Shown here: piece by piece, positions 1-9,317 of the stretch
Layout: each line of letters starts with the position of its first letter
Position numbering within the stretch: position 1 is the stretch's first letter
Assembly (NCBI RefSeq): GCF_000018585.1
Contig: NC_009976.1
Coordinates: 739,982 to 803,981, forward strand
From: Prochlorococcus marinus str. MIT 9211
Lineage (GTDB): Bacteria; Cyanobacteriota; Cyanobacteriia; PCC-6307; Cyanobiaceae
Reading direction: 5' to 3'
Length of the DNA: 64,000 nt
Made by a program: the position numbers and the translations under genes
Notes under the pieces: generated by a model
What the model saw: the letters and a program-made list of their open reading frames with translations, nothing else
Database searches by the model: none
What the model was told of the DNA's origin: nothing

Positions 1-48
1 CCCAATAGGCAGCAACCATAGAAGTATTAGCTTTACTCTCTGATTCAT
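1..48 (-). CDS. N-terminus of a membrane protein, possibly FtsH (partial)
   Basis: An ATG on the minus strand at 46-48 opens a frame that stays open to the window edge and encodes 16 residues, MNQRVKLILLWLLPIG. A short polar start followed by a hydrophobic stretch is what the first membrane segment of an integral protein or a signal anchor looks like. The LLW-LP pattern resembles N-termini of cyanobacterial thylakoid FtsH proteases as I remember them, but 16 residues cannot prove this. It lies downstream of the MacB-like permease on the same strand, separated by about 110 bases that contain a GC-rich hairpin. That a gene starts here is likely; the family is a guess. Confidence 0.4.
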   Translation of the reverse strand, partial: MNQRVKLILLWLLPIG

Positions 49-100
49 GAAAAAATAAAATCTTATGTCATTCTAAGAGTTTATAAGACCTTTACGTTGA

Positions 101-119
101 GTGGGGATTTGCTCCCCAC
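101..119. other. Perfect GC-rich hairpin between two minus-strand genes
   Basis: GTGGGGA and TCCCCAC form a perfect 7-bp inverted repeat around the 5-base loop TTTGC. It stands out for its GC content in an AT-rich intergenic region. On the minus strand the T-run lies before the hairpin, not after it, and on the plus strand the hairpin is followed by A residues. It is therefore not a classical intrinsic terminator on either strand. It may be an RNA processing or stability element between the permease and the next gene. Confidence 0.5.
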
Positions 120-159
120 AAAAAATCCTTTAATTAGCTTTGGCTTTGAGAGTAATTTC

Positions 160-1389
160 TTATAGGCTTCTTAGAGCTACAATTGGGTCAAGCCTCGCAG
201 CTCTTCTAGCTGGTAATACACCAAAAACTAATCCAATAGATCCTGATAAGGAGACAGTTAGCATAATTACCTTCGCACCTATTTGAGCTGGTAATGGAGT
301 GATTAAAGCTACAGCGCCTACAGAACTAACGCCTACCAAAGTTCCAATTAGCCCACCTAATATAGAGAGAATAAGAGACTCTATTAAAAATTGAATTAAT
401 ATATCTGAGCTTCTTGCACCTAGGGCCTTCCTTAAACCTATTTCCTCTGTTCGTTCACTTACAGAAACTAGCATTATGTTCATAATACCAATCCCACCTA
501 CTATTAATGATATTCCTCCTATAGCCGCCAGCATTAATGTAAGCCCACCAGTAATATTTGATACAATATTTAGTGCATCTTTTTGAGATCTAACAGCAAA
601 GTCATCATCCTTAGTTATCTTATGTCTTTGACGAAGTAGATTGGTTATTTGAAACTTTGCTTTGTTAATTGACTGTTCATTAAGAGCTTCAATACTTATA
701 AAGCTTAAACTGATTCCATAAGTAGGGTCCTTCCCGGAGATTCTATTAACCATTGTGTTTAATGGTATATACACATTCTTATCTTGGTTATTTCCGAATA
801 CGGCACCTTTAGGTTCCATAATACCGATAATTTCAAATGATTGGTCCTTTATTCTTAATTTTTTTCCTATAGCCTGATTTCTCATAAAAAGGTCTTTATT
901 AAGATCGGAACCTATTACAGCTACATTTCTTGCTGACTTTAAATCTTCTTTAGTAATGAATCTCCCATTAGCGATATCAAAACTTCGGACTTGAAGGAAA
1001 TTAGGAGTTATACCTAGAATTGAAGAGCTAAAGCTTTTTGATTTATATTGAACCACTTCACTTGATGAAATTTGTGGAGCGACTCTTTTAACAGAAGGTA
1101 CCTGTTCTTTTATAGCTTCTGCATCTTTTAAGACAAGATTCTTTGGGAATGCAACACCTCTACGTCTAGTGTCATTATTCCCTGGAACTATAAAAAGTAC
1201 ATTGGCTCCTAGATTACTTAACTGGTTAGAAGCAAGATTTTGAGCGCCTTTGCCAACTCCTACTAAAGTAATTACAGAAGCATTCCCAATTACAATTCCA
1301 AGCATTGTTAATAGGCTTCTTAACTTATTCGATTTAAGTGTCCGAATGGACATTATCAATGTTTCTTTAACTGATACTTTGCTAGCCAT
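160..1389 (-). CDS. MacB-like ABC transporter permease
   Basis: This 409-residue inner-membrane permease has the MacB/LolCE-type architecture. A first membrane segment sits near residues 25-50 (LLTMLGIVIGNASVITLV). A soluble MacB_PCD-like periplasmic domain covers about residues 50-270. The C-terminal FtsX domain starts near residue 285, has three further hydrophobic segments and carries the typical SERTEEIGLRKALGA signature. Such permeases work with a separate or fused ATPase to move or mechanically transmit substrates across the envelope. No ATPase is fused here and none is visible in the window, so the partner must be elsewhere. It lies 18 bases downstream of pyk on the same strand. The substrate cannot be deduced. 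Confidence 0.85.
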   Translation of the reverse strand: MASKVSVKETLIMSIRTLKSNKLRSLLTMLGIVIGNASVITLVGVGKGAQNLASNQLSNLGANVLFIVPGNNDTRRRGVAFPKNLVLKDAEAIKEQVPSVKRVAPQISSSEVVQYKSKSFSSSILGITPNFLQVRSFDIANGRFITKEDLKSARNVAVIGSDLNKDLFMRNQAIGKKLRIKDQSFEIIGIMEPKGAVFGNNQDKNVYIPLNTMVNRISGKDPTYGISLSFISIEALNEQSINKAKFQITNLLRQRHKITKDDDFAVRSQKDALNIVSNITGGLTLMLAAIGGISLIVGGIGIMNIMLVSVSERTEEIGLRKALGARSSDILIQFLIESLILSILGGLIGTLVGVSSVGAVALITPLPAQIGAKVIMLTVSLSGSIGLVFGVLPARRAARLDPIVALRSL

Positions 1390-1407
1390 TTATATTTTTA
1401 AATCTTT

Positions 1408-3150
1408 TTAATCGTTAAGAATTTCACCTCTACAAATAGTCCCTTCCTTTAGGACTAGTGTGACCATATCACCATCTCTTAGGATATCTGTAGCACCTTT
1501 TACATTATATATTGTTGGCACAGTATTATTATTTTCTATATTTAAGGTTCCTTCTAATATAATTCCTGCTGCATATTTCAAAGCTTGAGAATAATTATTA
1601 ATATTTTTATCTAAAACTAATATTTCACCTTTCTTCAATTCGGATAAATCTTTTTGTTCCTTTGCAATTCTCACTTTCCCACAAACAGAATTATTGCCTT
1701 CAGAATTTCCACGGGCAACTATGTCATTAACTATGCCAACCTTTATTAGGTCAGTTGATCCACTTACTCCAGTTATTGTGCCAGCTGTTTGGACCACAAG
1801 AGCACCTGGCTTAAGTAAGCCCATACCCTGGGCCATCTCCATGGCTAAGTTAAATGTTTTAGTTGTAGTTTCTTGTTCTTTAATAACTATTGGAGTAACT
1901 CCCCAAACTAATTGGAGCCTTCTTGCAACATCAGTTTCATTAGTTACAGCAACTATAGGGGTTGGAGGCCTGAATTTGCTTACATTATGAGCAGTTGAAC
2001 CACTTTTAGTTAATGGCAATATTGCAGAGGCATTTAATTGTCTTGATATAGAGCTAACAGCAGCACTAATTGCATTTGGAATGGTGCTTGGTAGATGGCT
2101 TTCTAGCGCTCTTTGCGGGTAATCTTTCTCAATTCGTTTGGCAATAGTCGCCATGGTTTTCACAGCTTCTATTGGATAGTCTCCTACAGCAGTTTCGTTC
2201 GAAAGCATTACAGCATCAGTGCCATCAAGAATGGCATTTGCAACATCACTAACTTCTGCCCTGGTTGGTCTTGGGCTAGAAGCCATAGAGTCAAGCATTT
2301 GCGTTGCCGTAATTATTGGAATTCCCAAACTATTGGATTTTTTAATGAGCTCTTTTTGTAGTAATGGGACTTCTTCAGCAGGCACCTCTACACCCAAATC
2401 GCCCCTAGCAACCATTACACCGTCACATAAGCGAAGAATGGCATCTATTTGATCAATAGCTTCAAACTTCTCTATTTTTGCAACTACTGGTGTGGTATAT
2501 CCATGACTTCTAATAAGCTCTTTAATCTCTTTTATATCATCAGGGTTCCTAACAAAACTAAGTGCTACCCAGTCAATACTCTGAGAAAGTCCAAAGGAAA
2601 GATCGATCTTATCCTTTGGAGTCAAAGCATTTATTGATAACTGAACATCAGGGAAATTTACACCTTTATTATTAGATAACATTCCACCTACAACGACTTT
2701 GCAATGTAGCTTTTCCTCAAGTTTATCTACCCTTTCCACGACCATCTCCACTCTGCCATCATCTAAAAGTATTCGTTTATTTATTGACACCTCACTGACT
2801 AACTTTTCATATGTGACATTAGCTATTTCGTTATTACAACCTACGTCCTTTGAGGTAAGTACGAACTTGTCACCACTATTTAGTCTTATAGGACCATCTT
2901 TAAATCTACCCAGACGTATTTTGGGTCCTTGAAGATCTTGAAGAATACCAATCTTAACCCCAAGCTTCGCCTCGACTAGTCTGATCGTTTCTATTCGCTT
3001 GGCATGCTCGCTATGGTCTCCGTGCGAAAAATTAAGCCTGAAGGTTGTTGCGCCAGCTTCAACAAGCTCTGTAATACGTTCTTTACTTTCAGTTGCTGGT
3101 CCAATCGTCGCAACAATCTTGGTCCTTCTTTTAAAATGTATGTTTGTCAT
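1408..3150 (-). CDS. pyk: Pyruvate kinase
   Basis: This enzyme makes pyruvate and ATP from phosphoenolpyruvate and ADP in the last step of glycolysis. The 580-residue product has the N-terminal RLNFSHG motif, the AKIEKFEAID segment with the catalytic lysine, the MVARGDLGVEVP loop and TATQMLDSM. All of these belong to the TIM-barrel core, which is followed by the alpha/beta C domain. About 95 extra residues at the C-terminus (from CGKVRIA) resemble the PEP-utilising mobile domain found on many cyanobacterial and Bacillus-type pyruvate kinases. Here that tail lacks the usual TSHAA segment. It is the first gene of a minus-strand pair with the permease. Confidence 0.97.
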   Translation of the reverse strand: MTNIHFKRRTKIVATIGPATESKERITELVEAGATTFRLNFSHGDHSEHAKRIETIRLVEAKLGVKIGILQDLQGPKIRLGRFKDGPIRLNSGDKFVLTSKDVGCNNEIANVTYEKLVSEVSINKRILLDDGRVEMVVERVDKLEEKLHCKVVVGGMLSNNKGVNFPDVQLSINALTPKDKIDLSFGLSQSIDWVALSFVRNPDDIKEIKELIRSHGYTTPVVAKIEKFEAIDQIDAILRLCDGVMVARGDLGVEVPAEEVPLLQKELIKKSNSLGIPIITATQMLDSMASSPRPTRAEVSDVANAILDGTDAVMLSNETAVGDYPIEAVKTMATIAKRIEKDYPQRALESHLPSTIPNAISAAVSSISRQLNASAILPLTKSGSTAHNVSKFRPPTPIVAVTNETDVARRLQLVWGVTPIVIKEQETTTKTFNLAMEMAQGMGLLKPGALVVQTAGTITGVSGSTDLIKVGIVNDIVARGNSEGNNSVCGKVRIAKEQKDLSELKKGEILVLDKNINNYSQALKYAAGIILEGTLNIENNNTVPTIYNVKGATDILRDGDMVTLVLKEGTICRGEILND

Positions 3151-3229
3151 TAGATGGACCCTGGATACTCAGAAAAATAACATTTTGAGCACACTTCGAA
3201 TGGCTCTTGTTCCTTTCTAAATACTTATC

Positions 3230-3559
3230 ATGGACCTAAATCAGTATCAACACAAATCTAGAGAAACAGCTCTGTACCCCAATAGGGGGCAAAATCCAAT
3301 TTACCCTACCTTAGGCCTTGTCGGAGAAGCAGGTGAAGTCGCAGACAAGGTAAAGAAGGTATTGCGAGACAATAATGGGGCATTTAACTCTGAGGTTAAA
3401 GAGTTAATTAAGTATGAATTAGGAGATGTGCTTTGGTATTTGGCACAATTATCTACCGAACTTGGATTTGATCTTGAAGATGTTGCAGAAGCAAATCTTG
3501 CTAAATTATCTAGCAGAGCATCCAGAGGGAAATTAAAAGGAAGTGGAGATTCAAGATAG
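3230..3559 (+). CDS. MazG-like nucleotide pyrophosphohydrolase
   Basis: This is a small 109-residue all-alpha NTP pyrophosphatase of the MazG-like superfamily. The metal-binding ExxE and ExxD pairs are visible as E33/E36 (GEAGEV) and E63/D66 (ELGDVLWY). Such enzymes hydrolyse (d)NTPs to monophosphates, cleaning up non-canonical nucleotides or tuning nucleotide alarmones. Marine cyanophages carry a mazG of their own, but this copy sits among core genes. It is transcribed divergently from pyk with about 80 bases between them, which probably hold both promoters. The exact substrate is unknown. Confidence 0.85.
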   Translation: MDLNQYQHKSRETALYPNRGQNPIYPTLGLVGEAGEVADKVKKVLRDNNGAFNSEVKELIKYELGDVLWYLAQLSTELGFDLEDVAEANLAKLSSRASRGKLKGSGDSR

Positions 3560-3586
3560 TCACTAAATATTTAATTATGCTAAAAC

Positions 3587-3895
3587 TTAAGAGTAATAAT
3601 TTAGAATACTACTATTTAGGAAAGCAAAACGCAGGTTATTTATTAAGCTTGTGGAGAAATTAATTACTAGAAATGCAAGTATTGGAGATATATCTAGACC
3701 CCCTAGTGGAGGTATGATACCTCTAAATAGATTAAGATAGGGGTCTGTAATTGCGCTTATGTTACTTAGGATAGGGTTAGACCAATCAAGATTAGGAAAC
3801 CAAGTTAGTAATACTCTTATAATTAAAATATAGGAATAAATCAAAAGTGTTTGGCTTAAAACACCAAAAATATTGGAAATAACTGTTGATGCCAT
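3587..3895 (-). CDS. YggT family membrane protein
   Basis: This 102-residue integral membrane protein of the YggT family has hydrophobic stretches near residues 10-30 (LSQTLLIYSYILIIRVLL) and 70-90 (ISPILAFLVINFSTSL). They flank the conserved loop with NLDWSNP, ITDPYLNLFR and IIPPLGGLDISP. YggT homologues in cyanobacteria and chloroplasts (YlmG) are linked to nucleoid or plastid DNA distribution and to cytochrome b6 maturation. It lies 24 bases downstream of scpB on the same strand, which fits a chromosome-organisation pairing. The role remains inferred from the family. Confidence 0.88.
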   Translation of the reverse strand: MASTVISNIFGVLSQTLLIYSYILIIRVLLTWFPNLDWSNPILSNISAITDPYLNLFRGIIPPLGGLDISPILAFLVINFSTSLINNLRFAFLNSSILNYYS

Positions 3896-3919
3896 TAATT
3901 TTAAAGGATTTCTCTTATC

Positions 3920-4459
3920 TTAAGCGACATCTTGGTCGTTTGTCGGTTTGATATCAGGAAGTACAGAGAATGTTCTGTGGAATTTCTCTGAAAGTGTAAG
4001 CCAGTAAGATCTCCCCTCTCTTTGTCGCTTTCTTTCAACAAAATCTTTTTCTACAAGGTCTTTTATATGTTCATAGGCGCTAGAGCCTCTTAGGTCTACA
4101 AGCTCAGATTGAAGAATTCGTTTTTTTAATGCAATTGTTCCAAGTGTCCTTAAGGTAGCTCCAGTCATATCTACGGGCAAGAGATTTTTTACTAGTTCTC
4201 CTAGACCTGTTTTAAGTTGAAGGCTATATTTTCCTTTCTTTTCATTGATTTCCAAAGCAGTGTCTCGTTGAGAATACCCAGCCATTAATTCAAATAAGGC
4301 TTGTTCAGTAATATCTTCAGTCTCATTTACTAACTCTGCCATCTCAGAAAGCGATAGTGGTTTGCCTTTTAGGTAAAGCACTGCTTCTAGCTTTGCTGGT
4401 AAGGATATACCTTTAACTAGATCTCTTTCTAGTGGTGAGATTTCGCTTTTGATGGCCAA
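3920..4459 (-). CDS. scpB: Segregation and condensation protein B
   Basis: ScpB (179 residues) is the winged-helix partner of the SMC-ScpA condensin that compacts and segregates the chromosome. The sequence shows two winged-helix halves: KLEAVLYLKGKPLSLSEMAEL near residues 21-41, and LRTLGTIALKKRILQSELVDLRGSSAYEHI in segments from about residue 103. The GSSAY-HI-LVEKDFVERKR run is typical of the family. The start is TTG at 4457-4459; an in-frame stop lies five codons upstream, so a longer ATG-initiated form is excluded. scpA is not in this window. It is followed by yggT and preceded by ilvA on the same strand. Confidence 0.92.
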   Translation of the reverse strand: MAIKSEISPLERDLVKGISLPAKLEAVLYLKGKPLSLSEMAELVNETEDITEQALFELMAGYSQRDTALEINEKKGKYSLQLKTGLGELVKNLLPVDMTGATLRTLGTIALKKRILQSELVDLRGSSAYEHIKDLVEKDFVERKRQREGRSYWLTLSEKFHRTFSVLPDIKPTNDQDVA

Positions 4460-4491
4460 AAAAGCAATTGATTACTTAGAAAATAACTTGA

Positions 4492-6036
4492 TTAGCCATT
4501 CTGTGCACCTAAGAAAAGCTGATAAGCCGGATTTTTGGTTTCTTCCCAGCTTTTGTACCCTATTTCTTTGAGGAATCTCTCCCAAGCTTCAAGATCCTTT
4601 TCTTCTACAAGTACTCCGATAACTATTCTCCCAATATCAGCACCATGATTGCGATAGTGGAAAATACTGATATTCCAATTAGGTCTCATAGTGTTTACAA
4701 AACGCATTAAGGCTCCAGGCCTTTCAGGGAATTCGAACCTATAAAGAAGTTCCTTATAGTTTTTATTCGAGAGGGCATTGGCTGATATTGGTAATCTTCC
4801 GCCGACCATATGCCGTAAATGAACTTTTGAGAGCTCGTCATCACTTAGGTCAAGACATTTAAAACTCTTCGAATTAATACTTTTTATAAGGTCACCTTTG
4901 TCTTTATTGCCTTCTACTTCTAAACCCATAAAGATCTGGGCTGAATTTCCTTCAGACATTCGATAACTAAATTCTGTAAGACTTCTGTTGCCTAGTATTT
5001 TGCATAAATTCTTAAGGCTCCCTGCATTCTCTGGTATCTCTACTGCAAACATAGCCTCTCTTTTCTCTCCTAACTCAGCCCTTTCAGCAACAAACCTTAG
5101 TCTGTCAAAATTCATATTTGCACCACATGCAATTGCGACTAAATTTTTATTAACTAAGTTTCTGTTAGAAACGTCAGACTTTAGACCCGCTATAGACAAA
5201 GCACCTGCTGGTTCCAGTATTGACCGTGTGTCTTCAAATACATCTTTAATTGCTGCACATATTTCGTCGGTATTAACAGTAATCATTCTGTCGACATATC
5301 TCTTGGCTAATTCAAAAGTTTTCTCACCTACTTTTTTAACCGCTACTCCATCAGCAAATAGGCCGACATCTTTCAATTCAATTCTTTTGCCTGCCTTTAA
5401 TGAATCTGTCATTGCAGACGCATCAGTTGGTTCTACCCCAATTATCTCTGTGCTTGGCCATAGACTTTTTACGAATGAGGCTACGCCTGCAATTAGTCCA
5501 CCCCCACCAACTGCTATATAAATTGCATCAGGCGGATTTTCTATTTGCGAGAGTATTTCTTGACCAATAGTTCCTTGGCCAGCAATAACTTCAGGATCAT
5601 CAAATGGATGTATAAACACTAACCCATTTTTTTCACTTATTCTCTGAGCTTCTTTGTAAGCCTCATCATATGTTTCACCATAAAGAATTACCTCTGCTTT
5701 TAATCTTCGAACAGAGGTGATTTTCATTGCTGGTGTTGTTATAGGCATTACTATTACGGCCCTACATTTTAGATAGGACGCACTTAGAGCAACTCCCTGC
5801 GCATGATTACCAGCACTCGATGCAACAACACCAATTTTTAATTCCTCGTCTGTTAAAGATGCCATTCTGTTATATGCCCCCCTCAACTTGAAGGAAAACA
5901 CTGGTTGTAGATCCTCTCTTTTCAACCAAACCTTATTTTTCAACCGATTACTTAAATTCTTAGCCTTCTCTAAAGGTGTCTTTGTTGCGATGTCATAGAC
6001 ACGAGCTCTAAGGATTTTTTGCAAATAGTCCTCCAT
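4492..6036 (-). CDS. ilvA: Threonine ammonia-lyase (threonine deaminase), biosynthetic
   Basis: This PLP enzyme converts threonine to 2-oxobutanoate and ammonia, the entry step to isoleucine. The 514-residue length with a long C-terminus marks the biosynthetic, allosteric type. The PLP lysine is K50 in FSFKLRGAYN. SSAGNHAQG and the phosphate-binding AVGGGGLIAG loop are present. Two ACT-like regulatory repeats follow, near residues 325-400 and 420-510, so feedback inhibition by isoleucine and activation by valine are expected. ilvE lies about 38 kb away in the same window. The gene is divergent from dxs, with roughly 118 bases between them. Confidence 0.97.
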   Translation of the reverse strand: MEDYLQKILRARVYDIATKTPLEKAKNLSNRLKNKVWLKREDLQPVFSFKLRGAYNRMASLTDEELKIGVVASSAGNHAQGVALSASYLKCRAVIVMPITTPAMKITSVRRLKAEVILYGETYDEAYKEAQRISEKNGLVFIHPFDDPEVIAGQGTIGQEILSQIENPPDAIYIAVGGGGLIAGVASFVKSLWPSTEIIGVEPTDASAMTDSLKAGKRIELKDVGLFADGVAVKKVGEKTFELAKRYVDRMITVNTDEICAAIKDVFEDTRSILEPAGALSIAGLKSDVSNRNLVNKNLVAIACGANMNFDRLRFVAERAELGEKREAMFAVEIPENAGSLKNLCKILGNRSLTEFSYRMSEGNSAQIFMGLEVEGNKDKGDLIKSINSKSFKCLDLSDDELSKVHLRHMVGGRLPISANALSNKNYKELLYRFEFPERPGALMRFVNTMRPNWNISIFHYRNHGADIGRIVIGVLVEEKDLEAWERFLKEIGYKSWEETKNPAYQLFLGAQNG

Positions 6037-6154
6037 ATCTGCATTATGGCAACTTGGGCGTCTGTTTGTTTCTGATATTGAATTTTCGATTAAGTAAGAT
6101 TTTGAACGAAAGTAAGGATGACCTTCTAGATTGTATTAAATAATTTTCAAGTTT

Positions 6155-8086
6155 ATGCGTCTGAGTGAGCTTAGTCATCCTAATCAATTGCATGGCTTGA
6201 CAATTGCTCAGCTTGAAGATATTGCTTGTCAGATTCGTGAAAGACATCTTCAGGTTGTATCAACCAGTGGAGGCCACTTAGGGCCTGGTCTTGGTGTGGT
6301 TGAGTTGACTATTGCTTTATATCAAACCCTAGATCTCGATGTAGATAAAGTTGTATGGGATGTAGGACACCAGGCTTATCCTCACAAGTTAATTACCGGT
6401 CGTTATGAGAATTTCAACACTCTTAGACAAAAAGGAGGTGTTGCTGGCTATTTAAAGCGTTCAGAAAGCACTTTCGATCATTTTGGCGCTGGACATGCAA
6501 GTACATCTATTTCAGCAGCCTTAGGAATGGCATTTGCCAGAGATCGTCTTGGTCTAAATCACAAATGTGTAGCTGTGATTGGAGATGGAGCTCTGACTGG
6601 AGGTATGGCTTTAGAAGCGATTAATCATGCAGGACACCTTCCTAACACTCCCTTTTTAGTTGTTCTAAATGATAATGATATGTCTATATCCCCTCCTGTT
6701 GGCGCACTTTCTACATATTTGAATCGTATGAGACATAGTGCCCCAGTTCAGTTCATATCAGATAGCGTCCAAGAGAGTGTAAAAAACCTTCCATTTATCG
6801 GAGGAGAAATTCCACCTGAAATTAAATCTCTAACGGGCAGTGTTAAGAGGTTAGCTGTACCAAAAGTAGGTGCTGTTTTTGAGGAACTTGGCTTTACTTA
6901 TATGGGACCTATTGATGGTCATGATATTTCAAGAATGATCCGTACTTTCCAAGCTGCACATCGTGTCGGAGGGCCTGTCTTAGTCCATGTAGCTACAACC
7001 AAAGGGAAAGGTTATCCCTATGCAGAAGCTGATCAAGTTGGATATCATGCACAATCTGCTTTTGATTTAACAACTGGTAAATCAATTCCATCAAAGTCTC
7101 CTAAACCCCCAAGTTATAGCAAGGTATTTGGCCAAACTTTAGTAAAGATCTGCGAGCAAAATAATAAAGTTATAGGAATTACTGCAGCTATGGCTACTGG
7201 AACAGGCCTTGACTTATTACAGAAGGCTATTCCAAATCAATATGTTGATGTTGGCATCGCAGAGCAACATGCTGTAACTCTTGCGGCTGGAATGGCATGT
7301 GATGGACTTCGACCAGTTGTTGCCATCTATAGCACCTTTCTACAAAGAGCTTATGATCAGTTGATTCATGATGTTGGAATTCAAAAACTACCCGTTACTT
7401 TTGTTCTTGACCGGGCAGGAATCGTTGGAGCAGATGGTCCCACCCACCAAGGTCAATATGACATTAGCTATTTAAGGTCTGTCCCTAATTTCACTGTTAT
7501 GGCTCCCAAGGACGAGGCTGAGCTTCAAAGGATGTTGGTTACATGCTTAGAAAATGACGGACCATGTGCCTTACGTATTCCGCGCGGATCTGGTGAAGGG
7601 GTTACGTTAATGGAAGAAGGATGGGAACCATTAAAGATTGGAAGAGGGGAAATTCTTGAAGATGGAGATGATCTATTGATTTTGGCTTATGGATCAATGG
7701 TTACACCTGCCGTCCAAACTGCTGAACTGTTAAAGCAAGCTGGGATCTCTTCCACAGTTGTAAATGCTCGGTTCCTAAGACCCCTAGATCAGGCTTTAAT
7801 TCATCCATTAGCAAGAAGAATTGGCAAGGTTGTCACTATCGAAGAAGGGGCTCTAGGAGGTGGTTTTGGTTCAGCTGTTGTTGAGTCTTTTTCAGATCAA
7901 GATTTACTAGTACCAACTTTTAGGCTTGGTATTCCAGACAAGCTTGTTGATCACGCAAGCCCCCAACAAAGTAAGGAATCATTGGGTTTAACACCATCTC
8001 AAATGAGTAAGTCGATTATGAAGAGATATGGATGGGACACTTCCGATAGCCTATTTCTAAGCAATTCCAACACAAGCTCTGCTTAA
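6155..8086 (+). CDS. dxs: 1-deoxy-D-xylulose-5-phosphate synthase
   Basis: Dxs condenses pyruvate with glyceraldehyde-3-phosphate using thiamine diphosphate, the first step of the plastid-type MEP isoprenoid pathway that feeds carotenoids and the chlorophyll tail. The 643-residue protein shows the [17 protein letters not shown] opening, the ThDP/Mg-binding [13 protein letters not shown] near residue 150, the pyrimidine-domain segment [15 protein letters not shown] and a C-terminal transketolase-like domain. The next gene, a prenyl-reductase-like flavoprotein on the same strand, starts 15 bases downstream, suggesting co-transcription. Confidence 0.98.
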   Translation: MRLSELSHPNQLHGLTIAQLEDIACQIRERHLQVVSTSGGHLGPGLGVVELTIALYQTLDLDVDKVVWDVGHQAYPHKLITGRYENFNTLRQKGGVAGYLKRSESTFDHFGAGHASTSISAALGMAFARDRLGLNHKCVAVIGDGALTGGMALEAINHAGHLPNTPFLVVLNDNDMSISPPVGALSTYLNRMRHSAPVQFISDSVQESVKNLPFIGGEIPPEIKSLTGSVKRLAVPKVGAVFEELGFTYMGPIDGHDISRMIRTFQAAHRVGGPVLVHVATTKGKGYPYAEADQVGYHAQSAFDLTTGKSIPSKSPKPPSYSKVFGQTLVKICEQNNKVIGITAAMATGTGLDLLQKAIPNQYVDVGIAEQHAVTLAAGMACDGLRPVVAIYSTFLQRAYDQLIHDVGIQKLPVTFVLDRAGIVGADGPTHQGQYDISYLRSVPNFTVMAPKDEAELQRMLVTCLENDGPCALRIPRGSGEGVTLMEEGWEPLKIGRGEILEDGDDLLILAYGSMVTPAVQTAELLKQAGISSTVVNARFLRPLDQALIHPLARRIGKVVTIEEGALGGGFGSAVVESFSDQDLLVPTFRLGIPDKLVDHASPQQSKESLGLTPSQMSKSIMKRYGWDTSDSLFLSNSNTSSA

Positions 8087-8101
8087 TAGAAATTCCGTTA
8101 A

Positions 8102-9298
8102 TTGACTGTATTAGTAGCCGGCGGAGGCCCAGCTGGAGCTTATTTAGCAGGATTACTTGCTATACACGGTGTTGAAGTGAAACTTGTAGAGCGTTTAGAT
8201 AACCCGAACAAAAATGCTTTTTCAAGTGCTGCACTCCCCATTGATGCAATATATGAGAAATGGATACCTATGGAATCTATATCGTCTTATTGGAGTGCTT
8301 GGAAGATAGTTTCCCCTGAAGGTAAATGTTTTAAATGGGAGAATGATCAACCTCTTGGAGTTGTTTTAGATTTTGGAGCTCTTAGGCAACATCTTTGGTA
8401 TAGAGCGAAAAATCTTGGTGTTGAATTACTTCTAGGTTGGAAGGTTGAAAATGTTGTGTCTCTGCATGATTATGCAGATGTAAGTCTTGTTTCTAAAAGT
8501 GGAAATAGGCGAAATGTAAAGGCCAATATAGTTATTGATGCAACTGGCTACAGGCGTTCAATATTACGAACTACCCCTAAAATTAGAGATGAAATATTAG
8601 TTGGTAACGGTATTGAATGGTTAATTCAATCAGACAAACTTTTAGACTCGCCTTGGGGGAATAGTCTCAGTTTCTTTTTAGGATCTAATTGGGTACCAAA
8701 TGGATATGGCTGGGTATTCCCTATGTCTAGAAATAGACTAAAAGTAGGGATTTGTAGATTACCACCATTCAACAATCTCAAGTCCAATATCAAATACTTG
8801 CAATCACTTATAAGGGAGAATAATCTTGAGAATCTCCCCATAATTGATAAACATGGAGGTATTATTCGTAGTACTATCAATCGTTCTGAATCTCATTACC
8901 AAGGTAGAATTATTGGTGTTGGAGATACCATCAGTACTTCAAATCTCCTCGGGGGAGAAGGTATTAGACATGCTTTAACTAGTGCAGAAGTCTTATGTAC
9001 TTTTTTAGCAGATATGATAAATAGAAATAAATATAATAAGTTATCTGATTTCTCTATTTTTAAAAACTATCAACGTGAATTATCTAAAAGACTATCTATG
9101 CATTGGAGTATTTCTAATAGAATCGGTAAACGTACTTGGAGGGGATTATCAAGCAACGATGCTGATGCACGTATAACTAAGTTGATTAAATTACTTTCTG
9201 AAAAAGCAACAGCAAAAGATATCAACTCAATACTATTTGAGTATAAGTTTAAAAAATTTGGTGTTAAGTTATTGCCTTACTTAATCGGATTTAGGTAG
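8102..9298 (+). CDS. FAD-dependent oxidoreductase, geranylgeranyl-reductase-like
   Basis: This 398-residue flavoprotein has an N-terminal Rossmann dinucleotide-binding motif (VLVAGGGPAGAYLAG), an internal IDATGYRRS segment and the GVGDT...GGEGIRHAL motif that closes the FAD site in geranylgeranyl-reductase and lycopene-cyclase relatives. The family acts on isoprenoid chains or rings, which fits its place 15 bases after dxs. ChlP and the known lycopene cyclases are longer or differ in motifs, so I do not assign a substrate. Translation starts at TTG (8102); no ATG lies close upstream in frame. Some database entries probably call such proteins lycopene cyclase or simply NAD/FAD oxidoreductase. 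Confidence 0.8.
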   Translation: MTVLVAGGGPAGAYLAGLLAIHGVEVKLVERLDNPNKNAFSSAALPIDAIYEKWIPMESISSYWSAWKIVSPEGKCFKWENDQPLGVVLDFGALRQHLWYRAKNLGVELLLGWKVENVVSLHDYADVSLVSKSGNRRNVKANIVIDATGYRRSILRTTPKIRDEILVGNGIEWLIQSDKLLDSPWGNSLSFFLGSNWVPNGYGWVFPMSRNRLKVGICRLPPFNNLKSNIKYLQSLIRENNLENLPIIDKHGGIIRSTINRSESHYQGRIIGVGDTISTSNLLGGEGIRHALTSAEVLCTFLADMINRNKYNKLSDFSIFKNYQRELSKRLSMHWSISNRIGKRTWRGLSSNDADARITKLIKLLSEKATAKDINSILFEYKFKKFGVKLLPYLIGFR

Positions 9299-9317
9299 AT
9301 GAAACTTCGCTAAAAGA

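Noticed and set aside
4988-5521. 177-residue open frame on the plus strand inside ilvA
   Set aside because: It is fully antisense to a well-conserved ilvA and its product is Ser/Thr/Ile-rich without known motifs, as expected of a shadow frame.
6044-6247. 67-residue minus-strand frame over the dxs start
   Set aside because: It covers the ilvA-dxs promoter gap and the first codons of dxs; its composition is not protein-like.
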